From Bombardia bombarda (taxonomy: Eukaryota > Ascomycota > Sordariomycetes > Sordariales > Lasiosphaeriaceae), in the NCBI GenBank assembly GCA_030512295.1, contig JAULSR010000001.1, positions 8,021,001 to 8,085,000 of the forward strand: a stretch of 64,000 nucleotides of DNA, read 5' to 3'. Shown piece by piece: positions 34,143 to 47,062 of this stretch. Each line of letters opens with the position of its first letter. Positions within the stretch are counted from its first letter, which is position 1. The translations under genes were made by a program, and so were the position numbers. Below the pieces are notes generated by a model, which searched no databases, was not told where the DNA came from, and was given only the letters and a program-made list of their open reading frames with translations.

Positions 34143-35516
34143 CAGCTCTGATTGACTTAACAAACTTACTTACCAAACTCCTATCATCATCATCCTCCTC
34201 TTTTTCGAGCCTCTGTTAGCCAAAGGCTCGAAATGTATATATATACATACTTATATTGTACCTACATATGTATAACAGGCAAAAAGCCACTATTTCCACC
34301 CCCGTGTACATATTTCGATTTTGGGTAAGATACCTCGCCTTTACATACATGTTGCTGAATGAATACATATTACATATTTCCTAGTATAATGAAAGGGATA
34401 TCGATAAAGGTCGCTAGGGGTCTAAAGTGGTGGAGGTGAATCATGAAGCAAGGAGCTAGCTCCTGATGGTTGTCAACTACACCCGCCAACAAACGACAAA
34501 AAAGAAATGAACTGCTTTCCTAATTGTTGTGATTCCACAAACTCGCTTGAAAAGATGCCGCATAAAACACTTAGCTCAAACAGCGCTAGCTGTTTCTCTC
34601 TTTTCCCTCCAAACAAGTCGGCAAAAATTGGATAATAAACCGAAATAACAAGCAGTCTAAAGCTATCGAAGATATCACCACGCAAATTCAGGCAAGCAAG
34701 CAAGAAGATGTGTATGTACTCAAGCTTCATCACACACCCAGAAAAGTGAAAAACGCACGCAGCACGCACGCAGCACGCACGCCCGCAACAGATCCACGAT
34801 CCCACCTCCCAAATATGTCCAGGCCCTGGTCTTTCTTTTGGCCCGGTTTTGCTGTAGGTAGATGGATATTCAGCCGCACATTAACAAGTCGAGTCCAAGC
34901 CCTTCCCCTTCGCTGCACTGCACTGCACGGCAATGCACAGCCAAGTCCGCTCCTGTCTCCAGATCGCTATCATCGTCGTCGCTCTCGTTCTACCATCTCA
35001 CAACAATACCGTCATTATAGGCCTGCAATCAGTCCATCAGTCATGTCCACCACAATCTACCACCTTGTTTCCCACGGAAGTCATCACCTCCCGTCAACTC
35101 CCCCCTTTCTGAAAAGAAAAATCACCGCCCTGTGGATCCAGCCCTTCATCGCCAATTCCAGCCTCCTTCCTTCACGCCCACACCCCGCGCTTGTCTTGAT
35201 CAGTTGCAGGTACGATCGATAGAGGGAGCTTGCTCCTCTTAGTTCCACCATATCGGCAACAAAACCGTAGGCAGAGGGGAAGCGGATCATTTTCGATTCT
35301 TGCTACGTTGTGTAGGTGAGCAGTTCTGAACTTTAGCCTGATTTCCCATTCTTCTCGAATGACAGGCAATGTATCATCGTTCAAGTCTTGTTCTTTCTCG
35401 CTTCTCTCGTCTCTCTCGTTTATGTTCTTGCTCTTCGCATCGTGTGAACTGATTGCACGTCAAAGCCATCACAGATTAAACGACACATGCTTTGTGTGTT
35501 TCAGTTGCTTCAGATT
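34143..35516. other. Convergent intergenic region
   Basis: Holds the 3' regions of SHE9 and PKC1. A three-copy 11-base repeat (ACGCACGCAGC) lies at about 34752-34782. The ORF at 34710-35222 has no protein signature. Confidence 0.55.
34752..34782 (+). repeat. 11-bp tandem repeat, about 3 copies
   Basis: Unit ACGCACGCAGC is repeated almost perfectly in non-coding DNA between SHE9 and PKC1. Confidence 0.7.
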
Positions 35517-38500
35517 CTAGTCGAAGTCCGCCGTGTACGAGAAGCCGCGGAATTCCTCCTGCATGGCTTGCGAAAGTACTGCAATACCGTTAGTACCAAA
35601 ACACCGAGAAATGACAAGCAACTTCCAAGCATACCTGATTGCACCGGAGTAAGCACTGGAGTGACGCTAGTAAACTCGCTATCAAAGTTACTGGTATCGG
35701 TGGCGTTCTTAATCGACGGCAGGAATGGCGGCTGAACACGCTTGTGGTAGATGTCATCCCAGCTGATGTTGCGGAAGAAGGGTTGCGACATGATCTCCTG
35801 AGCATCGGTCGGCCCACTTCCCAGCCGCTGGTCTGGCTCGCGTGTGAGCAGCTTCTGCAGAATCGATACACTATCGCGGGGCATGTGGATAGGGTAAAGA
35901 GGCTCGTCAGCGAGAATAGCGTCATAAATTTCATCCTCGTCTTCGCCACGGAAGGGCGACTGCTGGAGGAGCATTTGATAAATCAAGACACCAAACGCCC
36001 ACCAATCGACAGCCCGCCCGTACTTTTTATCGAGAAGAATCTGCCACCGTTATTAGCCAACACCTTCAAGTATCAAGAGTCTATAACAGTACGAACCTCT
36101 GGGGCCATGAACTCAGGAGTACCACAGAAGGTGCTCGTTGTTGAACCATACCACATATCTTCTTTACAGAGACCGTAATCGGCAATTTTGATGTGTCCAT
36201 CTAGGGTTAAAAGGATGTTGTCCAGCTTAAGATCACGGTAGATCACGCCATTCTCATGGAAGTACTTCAGTGCTAAGCATACTTCAGCCGCATAAAACCT
36301 ATTTCCAGTTAGTAAAACTCATGGGGCGAGGAAAAGGAGTTTCAAAACATACTGCGCTCTCTTGGTGCCGAACTGTCCGCGTTGAATATGCAACATGAGA
36401 TCACCACCACTGACATACTCCATGACAAAGTAGACTCTGGTCTCGGTCTGGAAGCAAGCGTGGAGATTCGTCAAAAAGGGGTGACGTTCGCGATTGGCAA
36501 TCAGGAAGACTCGTTTTTCCGACCGAATGCTCTCAACCTCATCGTTTTCTATTATGAATTCCTTCTTGAGGACCTTGATAGCATAGAGCTTTCGAGACCG
36601 TTTGGTTTCAGCAAGCATGACCTTGCCGAAATTACCCTTGCCTAGGACGGCAAGGAAATTGAAGTTATCGAGCCCAATTCTCTGACCTGTGCCCGGATCG
36701 GTAGCAGACGGCAATGGCTTCTTAGTCGCCACCGGCACACCCGAGGGAGCAATGACTTGAGGCTCTGCTGGTATGGCCACGGGCAGCGGCTTTGGCGTGA
36801 CGGCCGGTTGCGGTTGCTGATATGTCGGCTGTTGGACGGCTGGTTGTGGCTGTGGCTGTACTTGCTGTGGACGATTTTGCACCTGAGGTTGAGTGGGATA
36901 TGCGTTGATGTTTGCATAATCTGCTGGGTTGTACTTTCGCTGCTGGGGCTGCTGCCCATACTGCTGTTGTTGGGATCCGCCATATAGATCGTCATCACGC
37001 TGGTCCTGCCGTCCATATCCGCTCTGGCTGCCATAATGACCGGGACCGAAGTCAGGGATCTGACCCACAGACTGCTGCTGAGGCTGTACGTTGACCTTGG
37101 GGGCCATCGCTGCAGCCGCAGCCGATGCTGCGGCGGAACTGGTCGAGGTTCTTTCGGGGCCTGAGGGTCGTGGCGTGGTTTGATTATACATGAGCTTGGC
37201 TGCCTCAGTTGCTTCGGGCGACACAATAGAAGGACCATAGGACAAGGTGGATCCGCTGTATGAGTGGCCACCCTGAGATCCGGTTGACGGCACCTTGGCT
37301 CCAGGCCTGAGAGTCCGCTCGCTCATAGAAGATTTGTCCGGCCTATGCTTCTTCTGTGATCGAATACCTTCCAAGATCTGATTCGCAACAGCCATGGACA
37401 TGCCGCAGAAGTCAGGTACCAGATGAACGCACTGCGCGTGCGCAGTAGAGTTGCATTCTTCACACAATATTAGCCCCGTTTGACACAATAGAAAATAAAA
37501 TAACAATATGAGTCCAAAGCTCACCTGAGCATTTCCTCGAGTTCTTTTTGGAGCCGATGGGAAGCATGTAACCACAGTGACAGCACCAATTGGCCGTGAG
37601 GTTGGAGAACGGTTGGAAACGATGAGGTATCCGGTGGTTGATCTTCTCCTCGTCGGGATCGGTCTCGGCATTGCTTTTGCTGATGCACTTGGTGACAACA
37701 CTGGTGTAGCATTTGGTGTGACAAGTGTACTTGCAGTCTTCACACTGCATACCAGCTGAGTATTTGAGAAAGTCCCCGCAGAGAGCGCAGCGCATGATGT
37801 TGTAGAATTGGCGTTGAACAAACTTGTGGCCGTACATCTCGTGAACCTCTTCCTTTCGCTGACGGACGGCGCCCTTGCGATTCAGGCCGCCATCGAGCGG
37901 TCTCGACTCCTTGACGTCCTTTTGGAAGTTGAGGCTCAACTTTATATGCCCGGTGGGCTCGAGGTTAAACGACCACTCGATTGACTGTGAGTACGAAGGA
38001 GGCTGAGGTGGCTGCGGGCTATACGCGGGCACCTGTTGCTGCTGGTGCTGTCCGGGAGACGTTGGCGGCCCTGCGAACTGAGGGCCTTGAGTACCCATGG
38101 GGAACTGGCCAGGAGGGGAGCGAGGGTTGGGTGAACCGAGGCGGTCTGCCGATACCCATCCTTGAGCCTCAGTTTCAATTTTCCTGCGGCGGAGTTCTTC
38201 GGCAATGTCGGAGATTCTGATCCAGAGTAAAGCAATGGGTACCGGATGCTCATTAGGCTTATCATAAACCGTCAGTTCGATCTCATTCGCCTTGTCAATA
38301 TTAATGGTATGATGTTCATTTTCCCATTGGTCCGTTCTCGAGGTCTTGGTACGTGCCACGACATTGTCCTCCACCTTGACGATCACGAAGGTATCGGGCC
38401 CACGAGAAAAGCGGCTGAGCGGTGCGTGGTCGACATCATGTATGGATTTTATACGGATTGTAAGCTGACCGCTGAGTGGTTTTCTAAGGTTCGGCATGTT

Positions 38501-39345
38501 GATACTATCGTCTATAGTCGTAACATTAGCTAGGAGAGCAGTGGGTTGTGGGTTTAGGGGTAATGTGCGCTCACCATCCGCGTCATCGACATCCGCGCCG
38601 ATGTGCAGCTCCTCATATCGTTTGAGCGCCTGCTTCAACAAGACGATCTTCTGCTTGCTCTCTACGCGCCTAGCGGCAGCATCGGCTTTGCTCTTCTTGT
38701 CGCCCTCCATCTGGTAAAGCTGAACCATCTTCTCGATTCCTTTTAGGTACTGCTCCTCAACGTTTAACTTGAACTGGATCTGTGACAGCATCAATTGGAT
38801 GCGAGGTCCAAGATTCACCGAGTCGAACTTTATAAGATCTGCGAGATAGAAGTGTCAGTCCAGACTCGTGACAACCACGTGGTATATGCAACTCGGCGGA
38901 GAAAGTTCATACCGAGCTTGGAGAAATTTAGGCGCGCCTTGGGCATGGCCGAGTTGGGAGGCTGGCCGGGGAAGGGACCGTGAGCGGGCATCAAGTCGCC
39001 GCCGGAACCACTTCCCTGGCCGTAGGCGCGCGAGTCTTTCGGAGGCGGCTGAGGAGGGCCCTCGCCTTCATTTCGAAAGTCGGAAGAGCCGCGGATCGAG
39101 CCTGACAGCGTGCTGCCTGCCAGAGACATGGTGTCGAGGGACTGACCCATTTTCCTCATCTGCAGCTCGCGCAGCCTGTTCTCGAAGAACTCCAGATTTC
39201 TCCGCCCATCGCGTAGTTGAACCTCGAGCTTGGATAGTACGGCGGCATTGTTTGTCTGGGAGCGCATGAGATTGGCGGCATTAATCAGGGCCTTCTCGCG
39301 CTCAATCTTCTTGGTGATTTCCTGCACCTTCCCGTCGTCGTTCAT
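35517..39345 (-). CDS. PKC1: Protein kinase C, Pkc1
   Basis: Seven exons (39345-38913, 38838-38575, 38511-37525, 37457-36353, 36298-36097, 36040-35635, 35578-35517) join in phase to 1152 aa, the length of yeast Pkc1. Domains in order: HR1 repeats at about 1-75 and 145-225, C2-like near 245-370, two C1 zinc domains (about 460-510 and 530-580; HKFVQRQFYNIMRCALCGDF and HRFQPFSNLTANWCCHCG), and a Gln/Pro-rich linker. The kinase starts at about 826 with GKGNFGKV, ATP-site Lys in AIK about 855, YRDLKLDN with Asp about 951, ADYGLCKE (DYG in place of DFG, as is usual in fungal Pkc1), and TSTFCGTPEF as activation loop. The tail has the turn motif TPVLTPVQ and hydrophobic motif FRGFSYTADFD. It acts downstream of Rho1 in cell-wall integrity signalling to the MAPK cascade. 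Confidence 0.97.
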
Positions 39346-40016
39346 GGCGGCGGTGTTGCGGCTGCGCGACCGGGCGCGCACTCAGGGCTAAGGATGCTCA
39401 AAATGCCTTGTTGCAGAAGATGTTTTGTAGGGCTAAGATCTGTTGTCGCAAGCCAGTCTGGCGATCCAAAGGTCGGCGGGCGAGTTGCGATGGTGGTGCG
39501 AGAAGCGAGACGGGTAGGAAGATGTCGTCAGTGACGAATTATGGCGGGGTTTTGTGTTTCGTATTTGGCAGCAGCCCTTGTCGCTGCGAGTTGGACGAGG
39601 TGGGCATGGGCCGCGGTACCTTGTCCCTGGGCTCCAGGTTTTCATAAACGCGGCGGGGGTCGGGGGGTCCTTAGGTCGTGTAGTTCCCGGGCTATACTGG
39701 AAACAAATGCTTGCCCTGAGCAGCTGAGCAGCTGAGCAGCTGTAATGTAGGCGGTATATAGGTATCTTTAGGTGTGTGTGTACTGGAATCTTGCACCCGA
39801 GGAGGACCAGCTAGGACAAAGAAACCGAACTGCAATATGAAATAGGACGTAGGAGGAGAGGCGAGACAGCCTTTCTACTCCATTGTCGAACTCTATACTG
39901 TTTCCCGGTCTCCATCCGGGACTTTGGTAGCTTCTCGCCTCCACTAGGTACTATGAACTTTGATTATGTCTGCTACGGCTACCTACGCTGTAGGGCTTCA
40001 ATCTGCTCGCTACAGT

Positions 40017-40044
40017 ACCTACCTACCTACCTACCTACCTACCT
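40017..40044 (+). repeat. (ACCT)7 microsatellite
   Basis: Seven perfect ACCT units in the upstream region of PKC1. Confidence 0.9.
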
Positions 40045-41862
40045 ACCTTGCTGACACAGGGGAGGAGCGATCAAAGCACAAACAAAGACCCCCAGGTCTA
40101 CCCTCGCCTTCTTGTCAGGCACTCTGCCTTGCCAAGTGTACTCGGGTTGGTGGATGTAGATATGGTACTGTACCTTGTGTATTGAGCCTGGACCTGGGAA
40201 GCTTTGATCGAATGATTATTTTCTTTTTTCCTATTAAGTTTGCCGGACTGCGCGGATCACCAACGACTGGTATCGTTGAATGATTCTTGTTTACATGTGT
40301 GACTATGACTCTGATGGAACGGTGCCCAAGTCTGCATTGCTCGGGCGTGGAGGTACCTCGTGTGGGCATGATTAGCCATCATGCGTTGCCTCCTCCGCAA
40401 ACAAGACAGTACACAAGGTCGAGGCAAAGCTGTTAATCGGCTCGGATGCCAAATGTACCGAACAGCTCGACTACCTCGTCTGCAAGAAATAGCTGTTTAT
40501 TAGGGCCGAAACTTGACTTTTTTCCAAGGCCCCCAACCTGATGAGGCGACGACTTTGCCCTCAGGGAGGCGGTGGTGTGGGCGGGAAGTTGAATGTTGGG
40601 CCGCCGTGGCGTGGCGGGGTCGCGTTCGCTATCGGCAAGGTCGTCACACCCGATGCCATTAGGCAGGCATGGCACGGTTACCAATAAGTACCTTAGTACC
40701 TAGGCCCTTGCGTAGGACTGGTGTAGGACTGCTCAAGGGCGAGGCGAGGCCGTAGGACTTTTTGGTACTGAGCTCTTTCCTTACAGGGCTACCTATCAGA
40801 AGGGGCATTTTTTATTCTTTGCTCAGTTTGCCCATCTTCATGTGTATCATGCACTAGAATGAGACGCCGCGGCCGGTTTTACGCGTAACAAAGTCGTGAT
40901 CTGCGACAAGTCTAATATTCACCGACTACACTAGAAAGGAGGACAGTTTGCACACCAGTCGTCTGACCAGGCCGGTTGTTAACATGCTGCAAGCCCCATC
41001 CAGCCAGAGGCGCCGGACATGAAAGCTGGTCGCTTTCCACTTCTCCACAATCAAGCTGCCCGTTCTTGTCCGTCTTCTTCAGCTGGGCGATTCTATCAAA
41101 CTCACTGGCTGTGTTTAACAAACATGAAACATGCACATGGAACAAGATCGGGCCAAGGACCAGCGATGACGAAATTAAAAGCCTGGTATGGCGAACGAAG
41201 AGATTCGGAGGCTTTGACATTTGGTGAAACCGATGAACGTAAGTAACCTGAATAATTATCACAACGACACTGCTCTGCACCGTTCGTCAAATGGCCAGCT
41301 GTAGTTACTCAAATGAGTCCATCGTTCTGAGAACATGAGCTATGCATATGCCATCTCATATAAGTGAGCTCCTATTAAGGAGATAGGTAAAAGGACCCGT
41401 GAAACTAAGCTGTCTTGAGTCAAAGGCTACGCCAGCAATGACCGCTTTCACAAGATAACATAGGACTTCTCCAAGTTCTCTTTCAGCCTCTTGTCCCTTA
41501 CCTCCGACATCGTACACCGCTTCACCATTTGTAGTACGAAGTACGAGAAGAGCAGGACATTACAGACCGACGAGTGAGACATCAGACAAGCGGAGTCATA
41601 AACTCACAGAGATCGACACTAAGCTACTTCCTCGGTCCGGTCGGTATTCGTAATTAACTACCAGACACAGAGCGCTACCCGACTATCTTTAAGACAAGCG
41701 CGAAGATGAGGAGATGAGGGCGAGTCATTGGCCGGAAACAGGACGTGGAAACATTGACCAAGGCCGGGGTTGGTCCCAGGAAAGAGAGTAGCACGTTGTT
41801 ATATGGCCATTCAACTATAGTGTAGGTACAAACAGCAGCATGACGCCTCCTTTTGGCTGTCC

Positions 41863-41882
41863 AAAAAAAAAAAAAAAAAAAA
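41863..41882 (+). repeat. Poly-A tract
   Basis: Twenty consecutive A residues lie about 80 bases beyond the stop codon of the acyl-CoA dehydrogenase gene, which is on the opposite strand. Confidence 0.85.
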
Positions 41883-41962
41883 GGGAATCCGAGTTCGTTC
41901 TATGCGAAACCCCGGTTACAATATTGAGAACATTTCTGATAAGAGTTGCTTATATGCATCAA

Positions 41963-43470
41963 CTACGATGTGTACTCCTTTTGGAGGAGCTTGGCAATTG
42001 TGTTCAGCCTGTAAAGGGCAAAGTCAGTATTTCTTTTCCTGAGGCAAACCTGGGTGCAAAGGTCAGTAAATGAGTGAACTTACTGGATGTTGCTTGTGCC
42101 CTCGTAAATGGCACCAATCTTGCTGTCACGGAAGTACTTCTCGGCCAGGCCCTCGCGGACGAAGCCCATGCCGCCCATCCACTCAACAGCAAGACCGCTG
42201 ACGCGACCGGCGACTTGCGAAGCATAGAGCTTAGCCATGGCTGCGTCCCGGACAAAGTCCTCACCAGCCTCCTTCCTGCGCGCCGCGTTGTAAACGAGAG
42301 CGCGAGCGGCGGCGATCTCGGTATAAGACTGGGCAATTTGGTGCTGCATGCCCTGGAACTCACCAACGAGCTGGCCAAACTGCTTGCGGTCGTTCCAGAC
42401 GTATTTGACGGCGTTCTCCCAGGCGCCCAGCGCCAGTCCCGTCATCTGAGCAGCGATACCGATGCGGCCCTCGTTCAGCAGGGCGATAGCGTACTTGTAC
42501 CCCTGGCCCTCCTCGCCGAGCAGGTTCTCCTTGGGCACCTCGACGTCGTCGAAGCTGAGGGCGCAGGTGCTGCTGGCCTTGATGCCCAGCTTCTTCTCCT
42601 TCTTGGCGATGCTGAAGCCCTTCATGTTCTTGTCGACGATGAAGGCCGTGATGCCGCGGTACCCCTTGGTCTGGTCGAGGTTGGCAAAGACGATGAAGAA
42701 CTCGGCCTCCATGCTGTTAGTGATCCACATCTTGCCGCCGTTGATGCGGTAGCCCGAGTCGGTCCGGGTGGCCTTGGTGGCCAGGGCGAAGGCGTCAGAC
42801 CCGCTGACAGGCTCCGACAGGCAGAAGGAGCCGACCGTGTTGGTGGCCAACTTGGGGAGGTACTTCTTCTTGAGCGCGGTGCTGCCCCACTTGATGACTG
42901 CAGTGTTGACGAGCGTGTTGTGCACATCCACCATGACGGACACAGAGGGGTCGACGCGTGCCAGCTCCTCAATGCCCACGATGGCGGCCGTGAAGTTCAT
43001 GCCGGCGCCGCCGTACTCCTCGGGGATCTCGACGCCCATCAGTCCCTGTTCGAACAGCTGCTCGACGACCTCGGGGTCCATCTTCTCGGCCTCGTCCATG
43101 TCGCGGACCTTGGGCAGGATGACGTCGTTGGCGAACTTCTGCACCGCCTCGGCCATGGCCGTCTCGGTCTCGGAGAAGTGTGTGATGGGCGTCGGCACGA
43201 GATCTGCCAGATCAGGCTCGCGGCGGACCTGGGTGGTTGAGAGGGGGCGGACACCGGCGCTGTAGGAAGGCAATTCACTCTATCGTCAGCTCCAATCGAG
43301 ACCACGACCTGCGACTACAAGCATGCCCAGACACGCAGAAATGCTCACCATTGAACCGCAGGAAGGCGTTTCTGAGCCAAGCCACTGGCTATCCTGGGGG
43401 CGGATGCTGCCGGCAGCACTCCCTGGGCTCTTCGCACCGCAGGGCGCAATGCTCTTGTGAACGACCTCAT
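41963..43470 (-). CDS. Mitochondrial short/branched-chain acyl-CoA dehydrogenase
   Basis: Exons 43470-43349, 43259-42084 and 42008-41963 give 447 aa. The first exon is an Arg/Ala-rich presequence (MRSFTRALRPAVRRAQG), indicating mitochondrial import. Family features: IPEEYGGAGMNF, DVHNTLVNT, the FAD-contact block GSFCLSEPVSGSDAFAL, KMWITNSMEAEFF, GIKASSTCALSFDDV, LNEGRIGIAAQMTG, the catalytic-Glu region VEWMGGMGFVREG, and the terminal GAIYEGTSNIQLNTIAK. It oxidises acyl-CoA to enoyl-CoA in fatty-acid or branched-chain amino-acid breakdown and passes electrons to ETF. It most resembles ACADSB. An alternative acceptor six codons upstream (at 43278) is possible, but the CTACAG at 43260 has a better branch-site spacing. 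It is divergent from mitochondrial uS12. Confidence 0.93.
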
Positions 43471-44110
43471 CTTGCAGAACTGGCGGAAAGCAACAAACGG
43501 GCGTGTGGAAGTGGGCAGAATAGCACGTGGGTGGGTTATTAGGAGAGAGTCCGAGATTCCAGGGATTCCGGGAATTGGAGGCGGCGGCAGCGGCGGCGGT
43601 AGCAAGCTTTATATGCAGCAGCCGTTATAATGTTTAATGAAACTACAATGCAGCAGCCCGAGTCATGGATATTTCTCGGGGAAGTAGCAATACGGTTTAA
43701 GGGATGCGCCAGCGCTGCGAGGCTCACGGTTCGGCGCTTTTGAGCAAGCAGCCCAGCTGGCGCCCCCCGGCGGGCTCTAGTACCGAGGTCCATAAACTTT
43801 CCCGCTAAATGACGCTGTGGTGGGCGGTACCCCGACGGCGGTCCAGCACCAAGGGCCGGGGTACGCAGCCAAGCCGCAGGGGTGCGAACTGCTTGCTGAG
43901 TAGCCATGTGACCGAAGCTGCTTGGACCGACAATTGCCGGCTGCTTACGTACTCAAGGTACAAAGTACTCTTGGTGAACGAACGGCTCACGTGCGATAGC
44001 GCGTGACCTTCAAAGCTCCAATTGAGGATTGTGTCGGAGTCGGCCCAAGAACAGCACGCGCGACGACACCAGCTAGCGGCGCTCACAGTCGACGCCCGCA
44101 ACACTTCAGC
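43471..44110. promoter_or_regulatory. Shared divergent promoter region
   Basis: The 640 bases separate the start codons of two divergent nuclear genes for mitochondrial proteins, the acyl-CoA dehydrogenase and uS12m. It is GC-rich with no gene of its own. No specific factor site is claimed. Confidence 0.45.
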
Positions 44111-44784
44111 ATGGCGACGACATTCCTCCGCAGCCTGCTACTGCCGTCGCTTCGGCGGCCGGCCATGGTGCCATTTTCGGTCCCAGTTTCGGCGCCCTCG
44201 CCATTCTTGCGCCTCTTCTCCAGCACGCCGGCGCAGAGCGCAACTCTCAACCAAGTCCTCAGGGTGCGTCCCTCTCTTCGTCCCTCTGTCCTCCTATCCC
44301 TCTATTCGCCTACCCGGAGCTATCACTAACCCTTTATTTTCTCAGGGCTGCCGCAAACCCCAAAGAGCCCGTCACGCCATCTCCCCAGCCCTGTCGAGCA
44401 TCAAAGCCCCTTCGCTCAAGGGCGTCTGCGTCAAGGTCGGCATCACACGCCCCAAGAAGCCCAATTCCGGCGAGCGAAAGACGGCTCGTGTCAGGCTTTC
44501 GAATGGCAAGATGATTACGGCTTATATCCCCGGCGAGGGTCACAACATCCAGCAGCATAGCGTTGTTCTTGTCCGTGGCGGACGGGCCCAGGATTGCCCC
44601 GGTGTGCGCTATCACTTGGTCAGAGGAGCAGGCGACTTGGTAAGCTGCGGTGTTACTAGATGGGAAGACGCACATGTTTCAACTGCTAATGTTTGTGTTT
44701 GTTACACAGGGAGGAGTTGGTAGCCGCATGAGCAGCAGGAGTAAATACGGGACAAAGAAGCCCAAGAAGGCTTCTGTTGGCTAA
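44111..44784 (+). CDS. Mitochondrial ribosomal protein uS12m
   Basis: Exons 44111-44263, 44346-44639 and 44710-44784 give 173 aa. The first 40 residues are a presequence rich in Arg, Ser and Pro (FLRLFSSTP). The mature part is classic S12: NQVLRGCRKPQRAR, APSLKGVCVKVGITRPKKPN, SGERKTARVRLSNG, IPGEGHNIQQHSVVLVRGG, DCPGVRYHLVRGAGDLGGVG, and a basic end RSKYGTKKPKK. S12 lies at the decoding centre of the small mitochondrial subunit and helps set translation accuracy. The PNSGxRK loop that contacts the decoding site is intact. Confidence 0.96.
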
Positions 44785-45520
44785 TCAATTTCCGTGCCGG
44801 TCGATGGATCTTGGTCAGAGTAATGAGATGGGAGAGTGGGAAGAAGGGGGGCTATGGGTTAAGCAGCGAAGCTAGAATATGCAACCCTCAGAATATCCAA
44901 GGAATCAGACCAGACTATTTGTCGGTAGACAGAATAGTCGCCGTGTTGTATAAATAAGAACCAAAACCATGTATCATAAGAAGGAGGGGGAAAATAATCA
45001 AATCGCATACAAAGAGCAAGTTAGCATCCATTTCTTCTGCAAGCTCATGTCCTGCCAATAACAACTATCTTGTCAAGTTACAACCGTCCGTCCCTAACAA
45101 ACAACCTCTGATGCGACCAAACCCATTGGGAAAACAAAATATATACAGTCGAATAGCGTGTGTTTTGGGGCAATTGCCTTCTTCGCCGCTTTTTAGAGTC
45201 ATTTTATCTCTCACTGCGCATGGTCCCTCTGTCCCCCGTTTCCCAAGTCAAAGATTCCCAAGAGATTCCATTTACCGGACGCCTTCCCCCCTGATTTCCC
45301 ATTATCCCCGATTTTGCAACCATGTCTTCCTTCTACCCTCTGATTTCGTTGCCCTGAGGACCAGACAAAATAAAACAGGGTGAAGAGAAGAAGGGGGGTG
45401 AAAATGCTGAAGGATAGTATATGTGTAATTGTTGCTTAGTTTTGCGATACTGTCGCTGTGTAACTCTCTCCCCTTCTCCCTTCCTCCATACACCATAACC
45501 TGATGTTATGGCCAACGTGT
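44785..45520. other. Convergent intergenic region
   Basis: Holds the 3' regions of uS12m and the GT15 gene. No other feature was seen. Confidence 0.55.
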
Positions 45521-47062
45521 CTAGTCTTGCTGACCGGACCAGCCCTCAGGCTTCTCTAGTCCATTGATCTCAAAGTACCTCGCAGTGCCTGCATAAAAGT
45601 CAGTAAGATAGGCCGCCGCAGGCAGTATGCTATGGGGATGGGGCTCGGTCTGCGAATAGGAGCGTCTTACAGGAGTACCCCTTCCAATCAAAGTTGTCCT
45701 TGGGGTTGCAGTGGCACTTGAGATCAGCGCGCAGCTTCTCGCCCGTGGGGCAGTGGGTAAAGGGGACGTGATAGTAAGCGATGTCGTTGAAGAAGTGGAT
45801 TTCGTCCTTCTTGAGCATGAGTGCGGCCGCAATCGAGTGAACCGGCGCATCACCCCAGCGCTCGTAGAAGAAGCCACCGTCCTGGTCAAGCGACTCGAAA
45901 AAGTCGGTGTATGCCTTGGACCGGAGCCAGTTAAGACTACCAATCTCAAAGTTCGACCACTGGAAAGAATGAGAGTCAGTTGGCAATATCCAGAAGACGT
46001 ATTTACCCCGGTAAAGAAGGAAAATGGCAGGCTACTCACAAAGTGGCAATGGTTATAATTATCGCCGCCGTCGTCGCTCAGGAAAGCCATCGAGTTATCC
46101 TCGGCGATGTGCTCGGGGTGGTTCTTCATGAACTTCTTAACGCTGTCCCAAAGCGTGGGGATAGTCTCGACGTACTCGTAGAGGCTGAGGACGAAGCTGT
46201 ACTTTTTGTTATTTTCGTGCATGAACCGGAAGGGATCGTAGTGGACATCGCAGAACAGCTCGACGCTCGGCTCGACGCGCCAGTAGTAGTCGTAGTTCAT
46301 CATGAGCGGTTGACGGAAGAAGAAGCCAGATTCGAAGCGGCACATGTGTCGATAGCTGATGCTATCGCCATAGATGATCTTGCGCTGTGCCATATCCTCG
46401 CGCACCTTCTTGGCCTTTTCCTGGTCAATGTGTGGGGGGAAAGACCAGTGCTCCTTGGCGATCTCGCCATAGTGCGTCTTGCCCGAGACGAGCGAGCTCG
46501 TCACCCGCTTGAAGTCATCGTCGAATGGCTTGTCGTTGAGGAAGACCCAGTCATAATTGTATCGGCGGTTGAAGCGATCCTCGACCTGGCGAATGGACCG
46601 CGCGATATCCCATATGTCCGAGTTACGAGCAAGGGTAACAAAGGTTGCGTTCATGCGCGGACCGTCCTTGATGCCCGACAAGTCATTCCAGCTGGGGTCG
46701 TTCGGGGTCATAGCCATCGGGTAGTCGGCGGGGTCGAGGCCGGGGCCATGGTTCGGTTTCGGCTTCGATGTCTTCTCATCTCCCTTCGTTGCTCCCGAGC
46801 CACTGCCAGACGGCGATTGCGCATGGTCGGTAGCTGGCGATGTGTGACCAGGAACGGTGCCGGGGACAGTGGACTTGCTGGTGTCCACCACGCGATCCGA
46901 GTTGGTGATAAAATAGATCACGGCTAACCCCTGGACACATTGTCAGCTGCACCTCTTTGGAAGGCAAGGGCCAAAAATGGCGGCGCCTTACGGGGCGGGA
47001 ATGCGACTTACGAAGAAGGCGAAGAGAATGTATCGCACATAGCGAGCGCTGCCGGCCGCCAT
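45521..47062 (-). CDS. GT15 alpha-1,2-mannosyltransferase (Kre2/Ktr type)
   Basis: Exons 47062-47012, 46930-46040, 45959-45671 and 45588-45521 give 432 aa. A type II layout is clear: a short basic cytoplasmic start, a signal anchor at about 10-27 (YILFAFFGLAVIYFIT), then a Ser/Thr/Pro stem. The lumenal catalytic domain has NATFVTLARNSD, SIRQVEDRFN, YDWVFLNDKPFDDDF, YRHMCRFESGFF, the donor/metal block YWRVEPSVELFCDVHYDPF, NHCHFWSNFEIG, DGGFFYERWGDAPVHSIAAAL and FTHCPTGE. Enzymes of this family sit in the Golgi and add alpha-1,2-mannose to O- and N-glycans of wall and secreted proteins. Which Ktr paralogue it is cannot be told from here. Confidence 0.95.

Larger units (their letters stand above)
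39346..41962. other. Intergenic region upstream of PKC1
   Basis: About 2.6 kb between PKC1 and the next gene on the same strand. No supported coding region was seen. It contains an (ACCT)7 microsatellite at 40017-40044 and a run of 20 A residues at 41863-41882. The first part is PKC1 promoter and 5' UTR. Confidence 0.55.

Noticed and set aside
34710..35222. 170-codon ORF between SHE9 and PKC1
   Set aside because: No domain, low complexity, ends in the 3' region of two convergent genes; likely chance.
40017..40044. Short regular repeat considered as CRISPR-like array
   Set aside because: Simple (ACCT)7 microsatellite without spacers; the genome is eukaryotic.
42074..43240. 388-codon plus-strand ORF
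   Set aside because: Antisense to the acyl-CoA dehydrogenase, whose conserved motifs fix the coding strand.
45980..46927. 315-codon plus-strand ORF
   Set aside because: Antisense to the GT15 gene.
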